In this document: piece by piece, positions 11,503 to 20,892 of the stretch
How the letters are laid out: the number at the start of each line of letters is the position of its first letter
How positions within the stretch are numbered: position 1 is the stretch's first letter
DNA from: Hungatella sp.
GTDB taxonomy: Bacteria > Bacillota > Clostridia > Lachnospirales > Lachnospiraceae
Direction: 5' to 3'
Assembly (NCBI GenBank): GCA_022796015.1
Contig: JAAWHU010000006.1
Span: 1 to 64,000, forward strand
Length of the DNA stretch: 64,000 nt
Notes under the pieces: generated by a model
The model's database searches: none
What the model saw: the letters and a program-made list of their open reading frames with translations, nothing else
Told to the model about the DNA's origin: nothing
Program-made: the position numbers and the translations under genes

Positions 11503-12219
11503 CTATTTAAGCCAGTTGGCCTTTTCCATCTTCAAGTATGCCTTGAACAGCTCCAAATCATCTTTGGTGGTAATCTTAATATTTTTATCGGAACCATTGG
11601 CAAAATACAGCCTCTCCCCCAGCTCCACCATCATGGTATTGGCATAGGAGGAGCCGTAGATGCCGATTTCCTTTTCAAACGCCTGGCGGTAGGCCCTGTC
11701 AATAAGCCCATACCGGTAAGCCTGGGGTGTGGCAACCCGTCTTAGGGCGTCTCTGGGAATATACTTCACCGTAGATATGTCGTCGTCCGCCACAAAGATC
11801 TGTTCATTGTAAGGCAGGGCTGTCACTGCATTGCCGTACTTTTCACATTTGATAATCACATCCGACAGCACGGTATCATCCACTAGAGGACGGATGCCAT
11901 CGTGGATAATCACAATGTCATCCTCACTGCATGTCCCCTCCAGCTGATACACCCCGTTCCGAATGGATTCCTGAGCCGACTCCCCGCCGGAGATCACCCA
12001 TTGAAGCTTATGTATTCCAAACTGCTTCCCATAGGCCCTGACCACGTCATGCCAGCCATCGATGCATACCAGGCCGATGGCATCGATTTTCGGGTGCCGC
12101 TGGAAGCCCTCCAGCGTATAGATCAGAATAGGCTTGTCATATACATGGATAAACTGCTTGGGTATGTCCTGGCCTAAGCGGTGACCGGAACCGCCGGCGA
12201 TTATGATTGCTGTGTTCAT
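11503..12219 (-). CDS. IspD/TarI-family cytidylyltransferase
   Basis: 238 residues from the ATG at 12219, chosen because GGAGGAATT is immediately upstream; the longer reading adds 19 unsupported residues. The N-terminal nucleotide-binding motif AIIIAGGSGHRLGQDIPKQF and the central IIHDGIRPLVDD place it in the family that includes IspD (MEP pathway) and TarI (ribitol-5-phosphate cytidylyltransferase). The surrounding polyol-phosphate polymerases favour a CDP-polyol role over isoprenoid synthesis, but no TarJ-type dehydrogenase is adjacent. The start lies within the 3' end of the previous gene's spacer, within a tightly packed operon. Confidence 0.75.
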   Translation of the reverse strand: MNTAIIIAGGSGHRLGQDIPKQFIHVYDKPILIYTLEGFQRHPKIDAIGLVCIDGWHDVVRAYGKQFGIHKLQWVISGGESAQESIRNGVYQLEGTCSEDDIVIIHDGIRPLVDDTVLSDVIIKCEKYGNAVTALPYNEQIFVADDDISTVKYIPRDALRRVATPQAYRYGLIDRAYRQAFEKEIGIYGSSYANTMMVELGERLYFANGSDKNIKITTKDDLELFKAYLKMEKANWLK

Positions 12220-12241
12220 TGGTAATTCCTCCAGTGTAATT

Positions 12242-13531
12242 CTACTGTAAATAGTAGAAGTAATGAGCCAACTCATAAAAATTTAATGTATGAGTAAAGT
12301 TTAATTCCTCCAGCTTCTGCCTCATCTGCTTATAAAATTCAGAATCTTCAGCTGCACCTATTACAACAACTGCGTTATGTCTATATTCTGTCAGATCATC
12401 AATACAGCATACAGGTATGATACCGATATGCCCATCCGCCTTCTTATCCGAAATAGCAAAATACCGCACTTTATCCGTCACGCCCTGATAAGTTATAATA
12501 CGAAGCGCTTTCTGTCCGCAATTTCCCGCCCCATATATAATGATATGCTCTGCCTCCTGCAGCTGACGCAGTGCTTTTTCCTTACGCTCAATGAATTCAT
12601 TACAAAACAGTTCCGGTTCTTCATACAGCTGTTTTAGCCAGCTGTGCGCCGCTTCATTCTGAATCGTTAATTCTCTGTATTTTTCAAAGTCTCTGATGAT
12701 TTCCCCGCAATATTCCCTTTTCAATTCATCTGAAATCCTCATAAAGGTACCTTTGTGGCGGAGCATGCGGAAATAATGACAGATATCTAATTCATTCCTC
12801 ATCTGCTTTCGTTCCAGTATTTCTTCCACAAAATCATATTCTTCTTTCATGGCCATAGCTTTACTTTTACTTTTTATGGAAGAAGCCGGATTGTCTTGTC
12901 TGTACAGATAAAACGCTTCACTGAGCCACATGGCCCTTTCACCTAGTGACATGGTCTGCATCCAAAATCCGTTATCCTGATAGGAAGCTCCCGGTGTCTC
13001 ATTGCACCGTATCTGATTATGAGTCAGAAACTCTTTTTTATAAATACCAGTCCATATATTCATAAAAAAATTGTAAAAGATTCTTCTGGAAGAACCATCC
13101 AATACCCGGTCATAATAAGCATCCAGATAGTTCCTATGGTGGGTGTAGAAATATTTCAAGGTATCCCACCAAAAGATGCAGTCTGATTTTACAAAATCTA
13201 AGTCATATTCTCTGGCAGCATTATAAAGTTTCTCATACATATCAGGAAGAATACGATCATCACTTTCTACAATTCCGATATATTCCCCTACGGCCCTGTC
13301 CATCCCTACATTCACAGACTGCCCATATCCATGATTCTCACGATGAATCACATGTACTCTCGGATCCCTTGATGCGTAATCGTCTAAAATCCCAGGGCTT
13401 CTGTCTGTAGAGCCGTCGTCAACACAGATCACCTCAAGATCAGTTAAAGTCTGAGCCAATATACTGTCTATACACTCCCTAAGATATTGTTCTATATTGT
13501 ATACCGGTACTATTACAGAGACCTTTGGCAT
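12242..13531 (-). CDS. GT2 glycosyltransferase with C-terminal Rossmann domain
   Basis: 429 residues. Residues 1-225 are a GT-A family 2 glycosyltransferase (VSVIVPVYNIEQYLRECIDS, CVDDGSTDRS, and the metal-binding region GIVESDD). The middle 230-325 is helical. Residues 325-425 are the recurrent Rossmann-like domain (AEHIIIYGAGNCGQKALRII, then FAISDKKADGHIG). No signal peptide or membrane helix is evident, so it acts at the cytoplasmic face. It is 22 bases upstream of the IspD/TarI-like gene and 12 bases after the TagF-like gene. Confidence 0.83.
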   Translation of the reverse strand: MPKVSVIVPVYNIEQYLRECIDSILAQTLTDLEVICVDDGSTDRSPGILDDYASRDPRVHVIHRENHGYGQSVNVGMDRAVGEYIGIVESDDRILPDMYEKLYNAAREYDLDFVKSDCIFWWDTLKYFYTHHRNYLDAYYDRVLDGSSRRIFYNFFMNIWTGIYKKEFLTHNQIRCNETPGASYQDNGFWMQTMSLGERAMWLSEAFYLYRQDNPASSIKSKSKAMAMKEEYDFVEEILERKQMRNELDICHYFRMLRHKGTFMRISDELKREYCGEIIRDFEKYRELTIQNEAAHSWLKQLYEEPELFCNEFIERKEKALRQLQEAEHIIIYGAGNCGQKALRIITYQGVTDKVRYFAISDKKADGHIGIIPVCCIDDLTEYRHNAVVVIGAAEDSEFYKQMRQKLEELNFTHTLNFYELAHYFYYLQ

Positions 13532-13543
13532 GCTGCTCCTCCT

Positions 13544-15025
13544 TTAGGGCGTTCCATTTATTATTTCCATAATTTTTTCGGCCGTTCTTTCGGATGCGCG
13601 GCCATCATCGCAGGAACCGTATTTTTCTAGAAAGGCATTGAGGTCATGAATATATTTTTCGTTGTCAAAGTTTTTTATTATGGTAATTAATTCCTCTTTG
13701 CTGTGTGCTCTTGGATATGGCCACTGTGAAACAGGGCAGTAAAAGCCTCTGTCATCTCTATAGTCCTCTTCATCATTCTGGTATAAAAATACCGGTTTCC
13801 TTTGAAGGGAAAAGTCCCACATCAAGGATGAATAGTCGGTAATTACCACATCCGCTGCTACAAGAAGTTCCTGGATATCAGGGTAATAGGTAACATCAAT
13901 TCCTCCTTCATAGTAACCTTGACATTTCCCCATAGCATACAAATGATGATGGAACCGGTACATCAGCACATATTCACTTCCAAATCCAGTATTTAAAGCC
14001 TTTAAAATATCAGGCATATCCAGATCATAATAATCAAATGATTTCTCCCCATCCGAACGAAATGTAGGCGCATATAGTACAATTTTTCTGCATGAAGAAA
14101 TGCCGAATTTTTTATACACAGAATCCTTAATTGTGTTATTCATAAAAAACACATCATTACGCGGAGCGCCGCACTCATAAATCTCTCCTTCATAAAAAAA
14201 GGACTCTCGGTATACCTGAGAATAAAAAGTACTCCCCGTTAAAAACAAATCATATTTTGAATTAACTTCTTTTATCTCATCCCTTCTTTTTTTATTTGAA
14301 GATAAAGAGGCCTGTACTTTTTTAAATGGTCCAAAACCATGCCAGGTATTGATGTAATACTGATCATTTCTCTTCTCTCCAAACAGCTGATTTGTATTGT
14401 TCGTTATACATATCTTTGAAGTATAAAGTTCCTTGTAATATTCCTCCGTATATAATGTTACTTTTTTTATCTGATCAGGTACGTCCAATCCATATGTATC
14501 TTTTACAGCCCACACTATTTTAACAGGATAACGGTCCTGCAGTAATTTCTCACTAATATATTTACAATTACACCGATACCCCATTCCCTCATAACATGAA
14601 ATAAATATTTTATTCTGTTCTAAAGGAAAATTCTTCATTTCATCAAAAATCTTCTGTTCCATCTTTTCTATAAACTTTTTTGTAACACAATATAGCCCCT
14701 TCACAATATGATCTTGCAGAAGACTGATAACTTCCCCGGAATGAACACTGCCGATGGCAACTAGTACTGTATATTCTTCTAGGCTCTCTTCCAATTCCGT
14801 TATTTCTTTTACAGGAATCCCATCAATTATATGGGGATTTGCTTTTTTATCTGACACTAAAAAGGATGTAATATACTGATTTAATCCCTTTCTTTTTAAA
14901 AATGTATATAATTTATTTCCATATGCTCCAGCGCCATATATAATGATTTTCTTATTCCTTAATTTTTCTATATTATCTATATCTAAAACTTCATATTTTC
15001 CCTCAGATAATATCCCAGCATTCAT
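13544..15025 (-). CDS. CDP-glycerol glycerophosphotransferase-like polymerase 1
   Basis: 493 residues from the ATG at 15025, chosen for its GGAGGAT ribosome site; an upstream ATG adds 11 residues without one. Residues 20-115 are the Rossmann-like domain (KKIIIYGAGAYGNKLYTFL, then SDKKANPHIIDGIPV). Residues 145-490 match the TagB/TagF glycerophosphotransferase family: NTWHGFGPFKK, LYAPTFRSDG, MYRFHHHLY and the signature DVVITDYSSLMWDFSLQRKPVFLYQ. It would transfer polyol-phosphate units from a CDP-linked donor. It is closely similar over its length to the next gene, implying tandem duplication. Confidence 0.85.
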   Translation of the reverse strand: MNAGILSEGKYEVLDIDNIEKLRNKKIIIYGAGAYGNKLYTFLKRKGLNQYITSFLVSDKKANPHIIDGIPVKEITELEESLEEYTVLVAIGSVHSGEVISLLQDHIVKGLYCVTKKFIEKMEQKIFDEMKNFPLEQNKIFISCYEGMGYRCNCKYISEKLLQDRYPVKIVWAVKDTYGLDVPDQIKKVTLYTEEYYKELYTSKICITNNTNQLFGEKRNDQYYINTWHGFGPFKKVQASLSSNKKRRDEIKEVNSKYDLFLTGSTFYSQVYRESFFYEGEIYECGAPRNDVFFMNNTIKDSVYKKFGISSCRKIVLYAPTFRSDGEKSFDYYDLDMPDILKALNTGFGSEYVLMYRFHHHLYAMGKCQGYYEGGIDVTYYPDIQELLVAADVVITDYSSLMWDFSLQRKPVFLYQNDEEDYRDDRGFYCPVSQWPYPRAHSKEELITIIKNFDNEKYIHDLNAFLEKYGSCDDGRASERTAEKIMEIINGTP

Positions 15026-15076
15026 TCTATCCTCCATCCCAGTCTTGGCCCATCTCATAGGTTATGTAATTGTCTC

Positions 15077-16543
15077 CTAGGAAGACAAAATTTTATTCAT
15101 AATCCATTTCACTACACGTTCCGACGCATGTCCATCATCGCAGGAACCGTATTTTTCCAGAAACGATTCCAATTTCTGAATGTAACATTTATGATCAAAA
15201 TTTTCTATCACTTCCAACAGCTCCTTCTGGGAATGGGCTTGGGGATATGGCCACTCTGAAACAGGGGCGTAAAATCCTCTGTCATTTTCATACTCTTCCT
15301 TATCTAATTGATAAAGAAATACAGGCTTTCTTTGGAGTGAAAAATCCCACATCAGAGAAGAATAATCGGTTATAACAATATCAGCCGCTACTAAAAGTTC
15401 TTGGATATCGGGATAATAGGTAGCATCAATACCATTATTATAATAATCCCGGCATTTTTTCATACTATACAAAAAATGATGGAATCGATACATCAACACA
15501 TATTCGCTGTTAAATCTTGTATTTAACGCTTTTAAAATTGCAGATATATCAAGGTCATATTTATCAAAAGAATTTTCTGTATCTGTACGGAATGTGGGCG
15601 CATAAAGTACAATTTTTTTATCAAAAGAAATTCCAAATTTTTTATACACGGCATTCTTTATGTTATTTTCTCCAAAAAACACATCATTACGAGGTGCTCC
15701 AGATTCATAGATTTCTCCTTTATAGAAAAAGGAATCCCTATATATCTGGGAATAGAAAATACTTCCCGTTATAAATAGATCCACTTTTTCGTTCATCTCT
15801 CTGATTTTATCCAGTTTTTCTCTATCATCATAGACCGCACCTTGTGCCTTTTTAAAAGGTCCATATCCATGCCAAGTATTGATATAATACTGCCCCTCCC
15901 GCTTTTCTCCAAAAAAGCCAGTTCCACAATTAGTAATGCATATCTTAGATGTATAAAATTCTCTATAATATTCATTCGTAAATAATATTACCGTTTTTAT
16001 TTCCTTCGGAATATCCTCTTCATTTCCGGCAGATACTGCCCATACAATCTCAACAGGATAATCTTCATGTATCAATGTTTCAGCAATATACTTACAATTA
16101 CATCGGTATCCCATTCCTTCATAACAGGAAATAAATATTTTGTTTTGCTGCAATGGAAGCTTTCTCATTTCCTCGGCTATTTCATCCAAAACCTTCTGCA
16201 TGAATTCTTTTGTTACATAGTACACTCCTTTTACTTTATATTCTTTTAATAACGTAAAAACTTCTTCTATATGGGCAATCCCTATAGCAACTACAATGTT
16301 ACATTCTGGAAGTTCTTCTCTTAATTCCTCCAAAGTTTTAACCGGAAGTCCATCTATGGAATCCGGATTACCCTCTTTGCACGAAACTACAAATGATGGG
16401 ATCATCCTTTCTAATCTCTTTAATTTTAAAAACGAATATACCTGATTTCCATAAATTCCAGCTCCATAGATTACACATTTTGTATTCACAATTCCAGCAA
16501 TATCACATATATCTTTTATTCTATACTTATTTACAGACATCAT
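15077..16543 (-). CDS. CDP-glycerol glycerophosphotransferase-like polymerase 2
   Basis: 488-residue paralogue of the gene at 13544-15025 with the same architecture: N-terminal Rossmann-like domain (TKCVIYGAGIYGNQVYSFL, then DSIDGLPVKTLEEL) and a TagF-type catalytic region (NTWHGYGPFKK, LYAPTFRTDT, VITDYSSLMWDFSLQRKPV). Two copies side by side suggest a priming and a polymerising enzyme or two linkage specificities. Its first codons overlap the stop of the upstream 624-residue gene by four bases, so the two are translationally coupled. Codon use is AT-rich. Confidence 0.85.
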   Translation of the reverse strand: MMSVNKYRIKDICDIAGIVNTKCVIYGAGIYGNQVYSFLKLKRLERMIPSFVVSCKEGNPDSIDGLPVKTLEELREELPECNIVVAIGIAHIEEVFTLLKEYKVKGVYYVTKEFMQKVLDEIAEEMRKLPLQQNKIFISCYEGMGYRCNCKYIAETLIHEDYPVEIVWAVSAGNEEDIPKEIKTVILFTNEYYREFYTSKICITNCGTGFFGEKREGQYYINTWHGYGPFKKAQGAVYDDREKLDKIREMNEKVDLFITGSIFYSQIYRDSFFYKGEIYESGAPRNDVFFGENNIKNAVYKKFGISFDKKIVLYAPTFRTDTENSFDKYDLDISAILKALNTRFNSEYVLMYRFHHFLYSMKKCRDYYNNGIDATYYPDIQELLVAADIVITDYSSLMWDFSLQRKPVFLYQLDKEEYENDRGFYAPVSEWPYPQAHSQKELLEVIENFDHKCYIQKLESFLEKYGSCDDGHASERVVKWIMNKILSS

Positions 16544-18414
16544 CTATTCCTTTTTACTGTTTCCCCTTCTTTATTTTTTAAGTATTCAATAGTTGTTGCC
16601 GGCAAAAAATCCAAAACTGATTTCCAGTCCCTATTCTTCAAATACTGACGCACCTTTGATGCGCTAACATATTCTCTTTCTTTTATTTTTAATCTGGGAA
16701 TCTCAATAAATTCTATGTCATACTTTGGGAGAATCTTTTTCATTGTTTCATTATATTGTCTGGTTACCATATCCGTTGGTTCTTCTCCGACAAACCGGCA
16801 GGATATATGCATACAATCTGCTATTACTTCACAAAATATCCTTAAATCGTAATCCATAGAATCAATCTTATCAATGTTCTTTTCCTTCTCAAAATACTGT
16901 GCAAACGTACTTTTTGATATATTATATTTGCCTGAAGGAATAACCTTGACATTGTCAATATCGCTTGTTCCCATTTTTACCATTTCCATACGATCATGGA
17001 AGGAAAATGCTGATGCATCCTCTTCCACCACAAAAATTATAAGAGTATCCACTTTTTCTGCTGCATACTCTATCAAATATCTATGTCCTTTGGTAAATGG
17101 ATTACAATTCATTACAATCGCACCAATCACTCCCGTCAGATTGTTTAAACCATGCTGCATAGCAAATTCCTTATAATACATAACAATATCCCAGGAGATA
17201 AAATAATTCTGAAGAGGTTTTTTATCTTCTCTTTTATATTCTTTTTCTTCGGATAAAAGATGAACATGGATTACCTCATAAATTCTTTTTGCAAATTCCT
17301 TCTCCGCTCTATAATTTACATGTCTAAACGTATCTAATATACAATTCAGCGGATTATGTATTTTTTCAAATATATCTGAAAAATCGCCTAAATAGCAAGT
17401 ATTCTCGTATTGTTTCATCAAGGATATCAAATTCTTATTTTGTGAAGCAATAATCACTATGTCATTATCATTAATGCATTCTGTTACTAAATACTGAAAT
17501 TCATAGTCTATCCCTAAGGATCCAAAATTAACGACCTCAAACGAATGCCCATTCTGACTCAGAAACTTCTGTAAATAATATCCCATGGTCTGCTCATCTG
17601 TTACATAAGCGCCAAATATAGTGCAGGGGCCAACTAAATATACTTTTCTCTCAGCCTCTTTAGCTTTATTAGCTACAACTCTCTTTCCATTGTCAAATGT
17701 TATATAATGTGATAATCCATTATTTTCACAATATTTGCATCCATTTCTTTCTGATGTCTTTATATTCAAAAAATCTTTCACAAATTTTTTAGAAATACCC
17801 GGTTCATAGGCCTCTCCCCAATAATCTTTTTCTTCCGCTTCATTCATCTCTTGAAGCTGTACCAATGGAGAGACTATGCGTTTCTTGAAAAACATTTCCC
17901 TTTCATAACTAGTGTGTAATGTTTTAAAGGCTCTATTATCATCAGGAAGATCAAATAGAAATACCTGTCCTTTAAAATATTCCATAAATTTATTCGATAG
18001 GCTTTGATAATATGAAAATTGATCAAAATATAATCGTTTAATATAATCTCGAAATCCATCCCGTACATATTCTGGATTTTTACTATTTGATTTAATAATC
18101 CCAATAAAATGTCCTGCAGAATTTATGAGTGGAAGTTCATGAATTGTTGGATGCCCTAAAAAAAATGTTTGTACATTACTCAGGTCCTTCTCTGATATCT
18201 GTGTAAAATTTGTATTCAAAATTTTCTTTTCTTTTTTCTCTAAATATCTAAATACATCTCCTACTGAAACTACCGCTTTCAAAAAATTTCCTTCTACAAA
18301 ATATAAAACTTCATCGCAATTATATAAAAAATATCTTATAATCCAATGATCATCCTGTGGAATATCTTTCGTTTCAAAAATAGCGGCTATGTCTTTACGA
18401 TAAATAATCTCCAT
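16540..18414 (-). CDS. CBS / SGNH-like / CitC-type nucleotidylyltransferase fusion
   Basis: 624 residues. Residues 1-120 look like a pair of CBS motifs (LKAVVSVGDVFRYL; LPLINSAGHFIGIIKS). Residues 255-395 have an SGNH-hydrolase-like pattern (KVYLVGPCTIFGAYVTDEQT, FEVVNFGSLG). Residues 430-620 match the catalytic domain of [citrate lyase] ligase CitC and related adenylyltransferases: NCNPFTKGHRYLIEYA, a variant of the HxGH motif, and YVSASKVRQYL near the end. Citrate lyase genes are absent here, so it probably adenylates or cytidylates a small acid or alcohol for the polymer; that is inference. The order and fusion are unusual. Confidence 0.6.
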   Translation of the reverse strand: MEIIYRKDIAAIFETKDIPQDDHWIIRYFLYNCDEVLYFVEGNFLKAVVSVGDVFRYLEKKEKKILNTNFTQISEKDLSNVQTFFLGHPTIHELPLINSAGHFIGIIKSNSKNPEYVRDGFRDYIKRLYFDQFSYYQSLSNKFMEYFKGQVFLFDLPDDNRAFKTLHTSYEREMFFKKRIVSPLVQLQEMNEAEEKDYWGEAYEPGISKKFVKDFLNIKTSERNGCKYCENNGLSHYITFDNGKRVVANKAKEAERKVYLVGPCTIFGAYVTDEQTMGYYLQKFLSQNGHSFEVVNFGSLGIDYEFQYLVTECINDNDIVIIASQNKNLISLMKQYENTCYLGDFSDIFEKIHNPLNCILDTFRHVNYRAEKEFAKRIYEVIHVHLLSEEKEYKREDKKPLQNYFISWDIVMYYKEFAMQHGLNNLTGVIGAIVMNCNPFTKGHRYLIEYAAEKVDTLIIFVVEEDASAFSFHDRMEMVKMGTSDIDNVKVIPSGKYNISKSTFAQYFEKEKNIDKIDSMDYDLRIFCEVIADCMHISCRFVGEEPTDMVTRQYNETMKKILPKYDIEFIEIPRLKIKEREYVSASKVRQYLKNRDWKSVLDFLPATTIEYLKNKEGETVKRNR

Positions 18415-18456
18415 CGACTTATATCCTTAATATTTAATTTGCGAATTTTTCATAAT

Positions 18457-19857
18457 TTATTCCAAATAGTTCTCCCACCAATATTGAGTATAATACTTTG
18501 TTTTTAGCATTTCTTCTTCGAGATTTAATTTATACATATCATGCAAATTACTACTTTCTTCGGCCCGGATTCCTGTCTCTGCATATAATATTTCTTCCAT
18601 CTCCTGTCTATAATACTTTTTATCTAAAGACATATAGTAAATTTTATTTTTCAAATAGTAATTCACTATATATTTATCTTCTATTCCCATTGCTTGTAAT
18701 TGGGCATTTATGTCTCCTCTATAATTTTGACTTGTATTTATTACAATAAACGGGGTCTTTATTTCTAATAATTCAACCGGCTTTTTAATTTCTATATTAT
18801 TGTATTGCAATCCAATTTTATTTAAATCATTATCCGTAAAAAACAAAATGTCATATCCCCATTTTAATAACAAATCGCATAAATTTCGACTCACATTAGA
18901 AAATCCAAAAAGCACAATGGAATACTCTTTTTCAATCTGATTAACAAAATGTGTCCAGTCACGCCTTTCTGTAATTCTCTCTGCTTTTTTATACCATTCT
19001 ATATATTCCTCTTCTGGCATTATTTCTTTAGCATACATCCACCATTTATCTGCATACATAACTCTCAAGTTATTCCATGGTTTAATATTTGATCCGGCAA
19101 AATGGATGATGGCTGGTTTTTCTTTAGCCAGTTTAATTTCTTCATCTGAATAAACAGGAACTTTGAAATCATTTAAATAGGTATTTGTAAAATATCTATT
19201 TAATATACAAAATCTTAATGGCAAAAATTGTATTTTCCCATAACAACACATATTTATTATATCTTGATCTTGCTCAGGATAATTTTTACTTAAATGATTG
19301 GAAAAATTTTCTACCAAATTATCTTCTCTCATTTTTTTCAAATTCAGAGTAAGATCTCCGGCAAAAATATAATTATCATAGGAAGGTAATCCAAATTTTT
19401 CTTTTTTCAGAATGCTATTTTCTGTATTTTGCCATTCTTCCCCTGCTTTTATGCCAGCCAAATAATTATCTTCCAAATCAATATCATACATTTCCGAAAG
19501 ATCATCTTCAACCAGTATATCCCCATCGTGATACATACATTTACATTCAGATAAAACCTCTGGCAAAATCAATCTATAATAAGTACTGTTTGAAGTATGT
19601 GCCAACATCAAATTTTGTTTATCAAACATTGCAGAATCAATATAAATAAATTTGTATTGAAAATCCTCTATACTCTTTATTTTTTCAAAATATGTACTTA
19701 TATTCTTATTAAAATCTGCAGAAACAATCAAATAAAAAAAATATTTTGTATTTTTATTCTTTGTTCTTATCATTGACAATATTGCAACGCATGTTTGAAC
19801 TGCAAAATTTTCATCTAATGTAAAGGCTACCGGTATAATTTTTTCCTGAACGCACAT
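18457..19857 (-). CDS. GT8 glycosyltransferase with C-terminal Rossmann domain
   Basis: 466 residues. Residues 8-290 are a retaining GT8 domain: IPVAFTLDENFAVQTCVAI, the DxD-type CMYHDGDILVEDDLSEMYD, DQDIINMCCYGKIQFLP and IIHFAGSNIKPW. Residues 315-410 are another copy of the Rossmann-like domain (YSIVLFGFSNVSRNLCDLL, then FTDNDLNKIGLQYN) in which the GxGxxG glycines are partly replaced. A helical tail ends the protein. It probably adds galactose or glucose from a UDP-sugar on the cytoplasmic side. The gene is among the most AT-rich of the window. Confidence 0.83.
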   Translation of the reverse strand: MCVQEKIIPVAFTLDENFAVQTCVAILSMIRTKNKNTKYFFYLIVSADFNKNISTYFEKIKSIEDFQYKFIYIDSAMFDKQNLMLAHTSNSTYYRLILPEVLSECKCMYHDGDILVEDDLSEMYDIDLEDNYLAGIKAGEEWQNTENSILKKEKFGLPSYDNYIFAGDLTLNLKKMREDNLVENFSNHLSKNYPEQDQDIINMCCYGKIQFLPLRFCILNRYFTNTYLNDFKVPVYSDEEIKLAKEKPAIIHFAGSNIKPWNNLRVMYADKWWMYAKEIMPEEEYIEWYKKAERITERRDWTHFVNQIEKEYSIVLFGFSNVSRNLCDLLLKWGYDILFFTDNDLNKIGLQYNNIEIKKPVELLEIKTPFIVINTSQNYRGDINAQLQAMGIEDKYIVNYYLKNKIYYMSLDKKYYRQEMEEILYAETGIRAEESSNLHDMYKLNLEEEMLKTKYYTQYWWENYLE

Positions 19858-19907
19858 TTGGTATTAATCTCTTTTCTATATATTCTATTTTCATAAATTA
19901 ATTTTAA

Positions 19908-20870
19908 CTATCCAACAATACCCATATTAATTATATCCTGAAGACGAATAGTTCCTATGACTTTATTGTCTGCAACTACAGGCATACATGATATATTTTT
20001 ATCTTTCATAACTCTCAGCGCATCCACTGCCAACTTTCCAGTATTGATGGTTATGGGTTCTTTTGACATTATAGTTTCAACATGCATACTATATATATCA
20101 GCGCCTTTTTCAAGCTGTCTCCGTAAATCTCCCTCTGTAATTACACCAAGCAACTTTTCATTATCATCCACAATGGAAACAATACCTAATCCCTTTTTAC
20201 TTAATTCTACAATAGCATCCTTTAATGTAGTATTTACATTGACCATCGCGTTTCTTTCTTCTTTTGCCATTAAATCATCTATTTTAATAAGTATTTTTTT
20301 CCCAAGAGCACCTGCTGGATGAAATTTACCAAAATCCACATCTCTAAATCCATATATCTCACTTGCAACAACGGCCAGCGCATCTCCATAACAAAGAGCG
20401 ACTGTAGTACTAGATGTAGGAGCTAACCCCAAATGGCAAGCTTCATTAAATTCCGGAAGAACCTGAACGATATCTGCATTACGAGCTAACGTTGAATTTG
20501 AATTACCTGTAATGCCAACTAATGCTGCTCCTATAAGTTTTATTCCAGGAAGTATTCTAATTATTTCATCGCTCTCACCGCTATGACTTATTGCAATAAC
20601 AACATCTTCTTTCGATACCATTCCCAGATCGCCATGCATTGCCTCAGCAGGATGAAGGTAAAACGAGGACGTTCCAAGACTTGCAAATGTTGCTGCAATT
20701 TTTGCTGCAATATGGCCGGGTTTTCCCATCCCCGTGATAATTACTTTCCCTGAGCATGATACAATTAGGTTCACAATTTCCAAAAAGGTTTCATCCAGCA
20801 TATCCATTGTTTTTTTCAATGCTTCAATTTCTATGCGAAAGACCTTTTTCCCTTCCTGAAGTGTATTCAT
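19908..20870 (-). CDS. kdsD: arabinose-5-phosphate isomerase (KpsF/KdsD family)
   Basis: 320-residue enzyme that interconverts ribulose-5-phosphate and arabinose-5-phosphate, the first step towards Kdo. The SIS domain (residues 30-180) has KVIITGMGKPGHIAAKIAATFASLGTS and ISHSGESDEI, and His in the LGLAPTSST region. Two CBS domains follow (GIVSIVDDNEKLLGVITEGDL and SCMPVVADNKVIGTIRLQDI). Length and order match E. coli KdsD/KpsF. GGAGATAAG precedes the ATG. It lies directly downstream of kdsA and the CMP-sugar synthetase, so the module is complete through CMP activation except for KdsC. Confidence 0.92.
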   Translation of the reverse strand: MNTLQEGKKVFRIEIEALKKTMDMLDETFLEIVNLIVSCSGKVIITGMGKPGHIAAKIAATFASLGTSSFYLHPAEAMHGDLGMVSKEDVVIAISHSGESDEIIRILPGIKLIGAALVGITGNSNSTLARNADIVQVLPEFNEACHLGLAPTSSTTVALCYGDALAVVASEIYGFRDVDFGKFHPAGALGKKILIKIDDLMAKEERNAMVNVNTTLKDAIVELSKKGLGIVSIVDDNEKLLGVITEGDLRRQLEKGADIYSMHVETIMSKEPITINTGKLAVDALRVMKDKNISCMPVVADNKVIGTIRLQDIINMGIVG

Positions 20871-20892
20871 ATCTTATCTCCGTTCTGCATTA

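Noticed and set aside
11503..12219. Housekeeping ispD of the MEP isoprenoid pathway
   Set aside because: Motifs cannot separate IspD from TarI, but no ispF or other MEP gene is adjacent and all neighbours belong to glycan synthesis. I kept the neutral family name.
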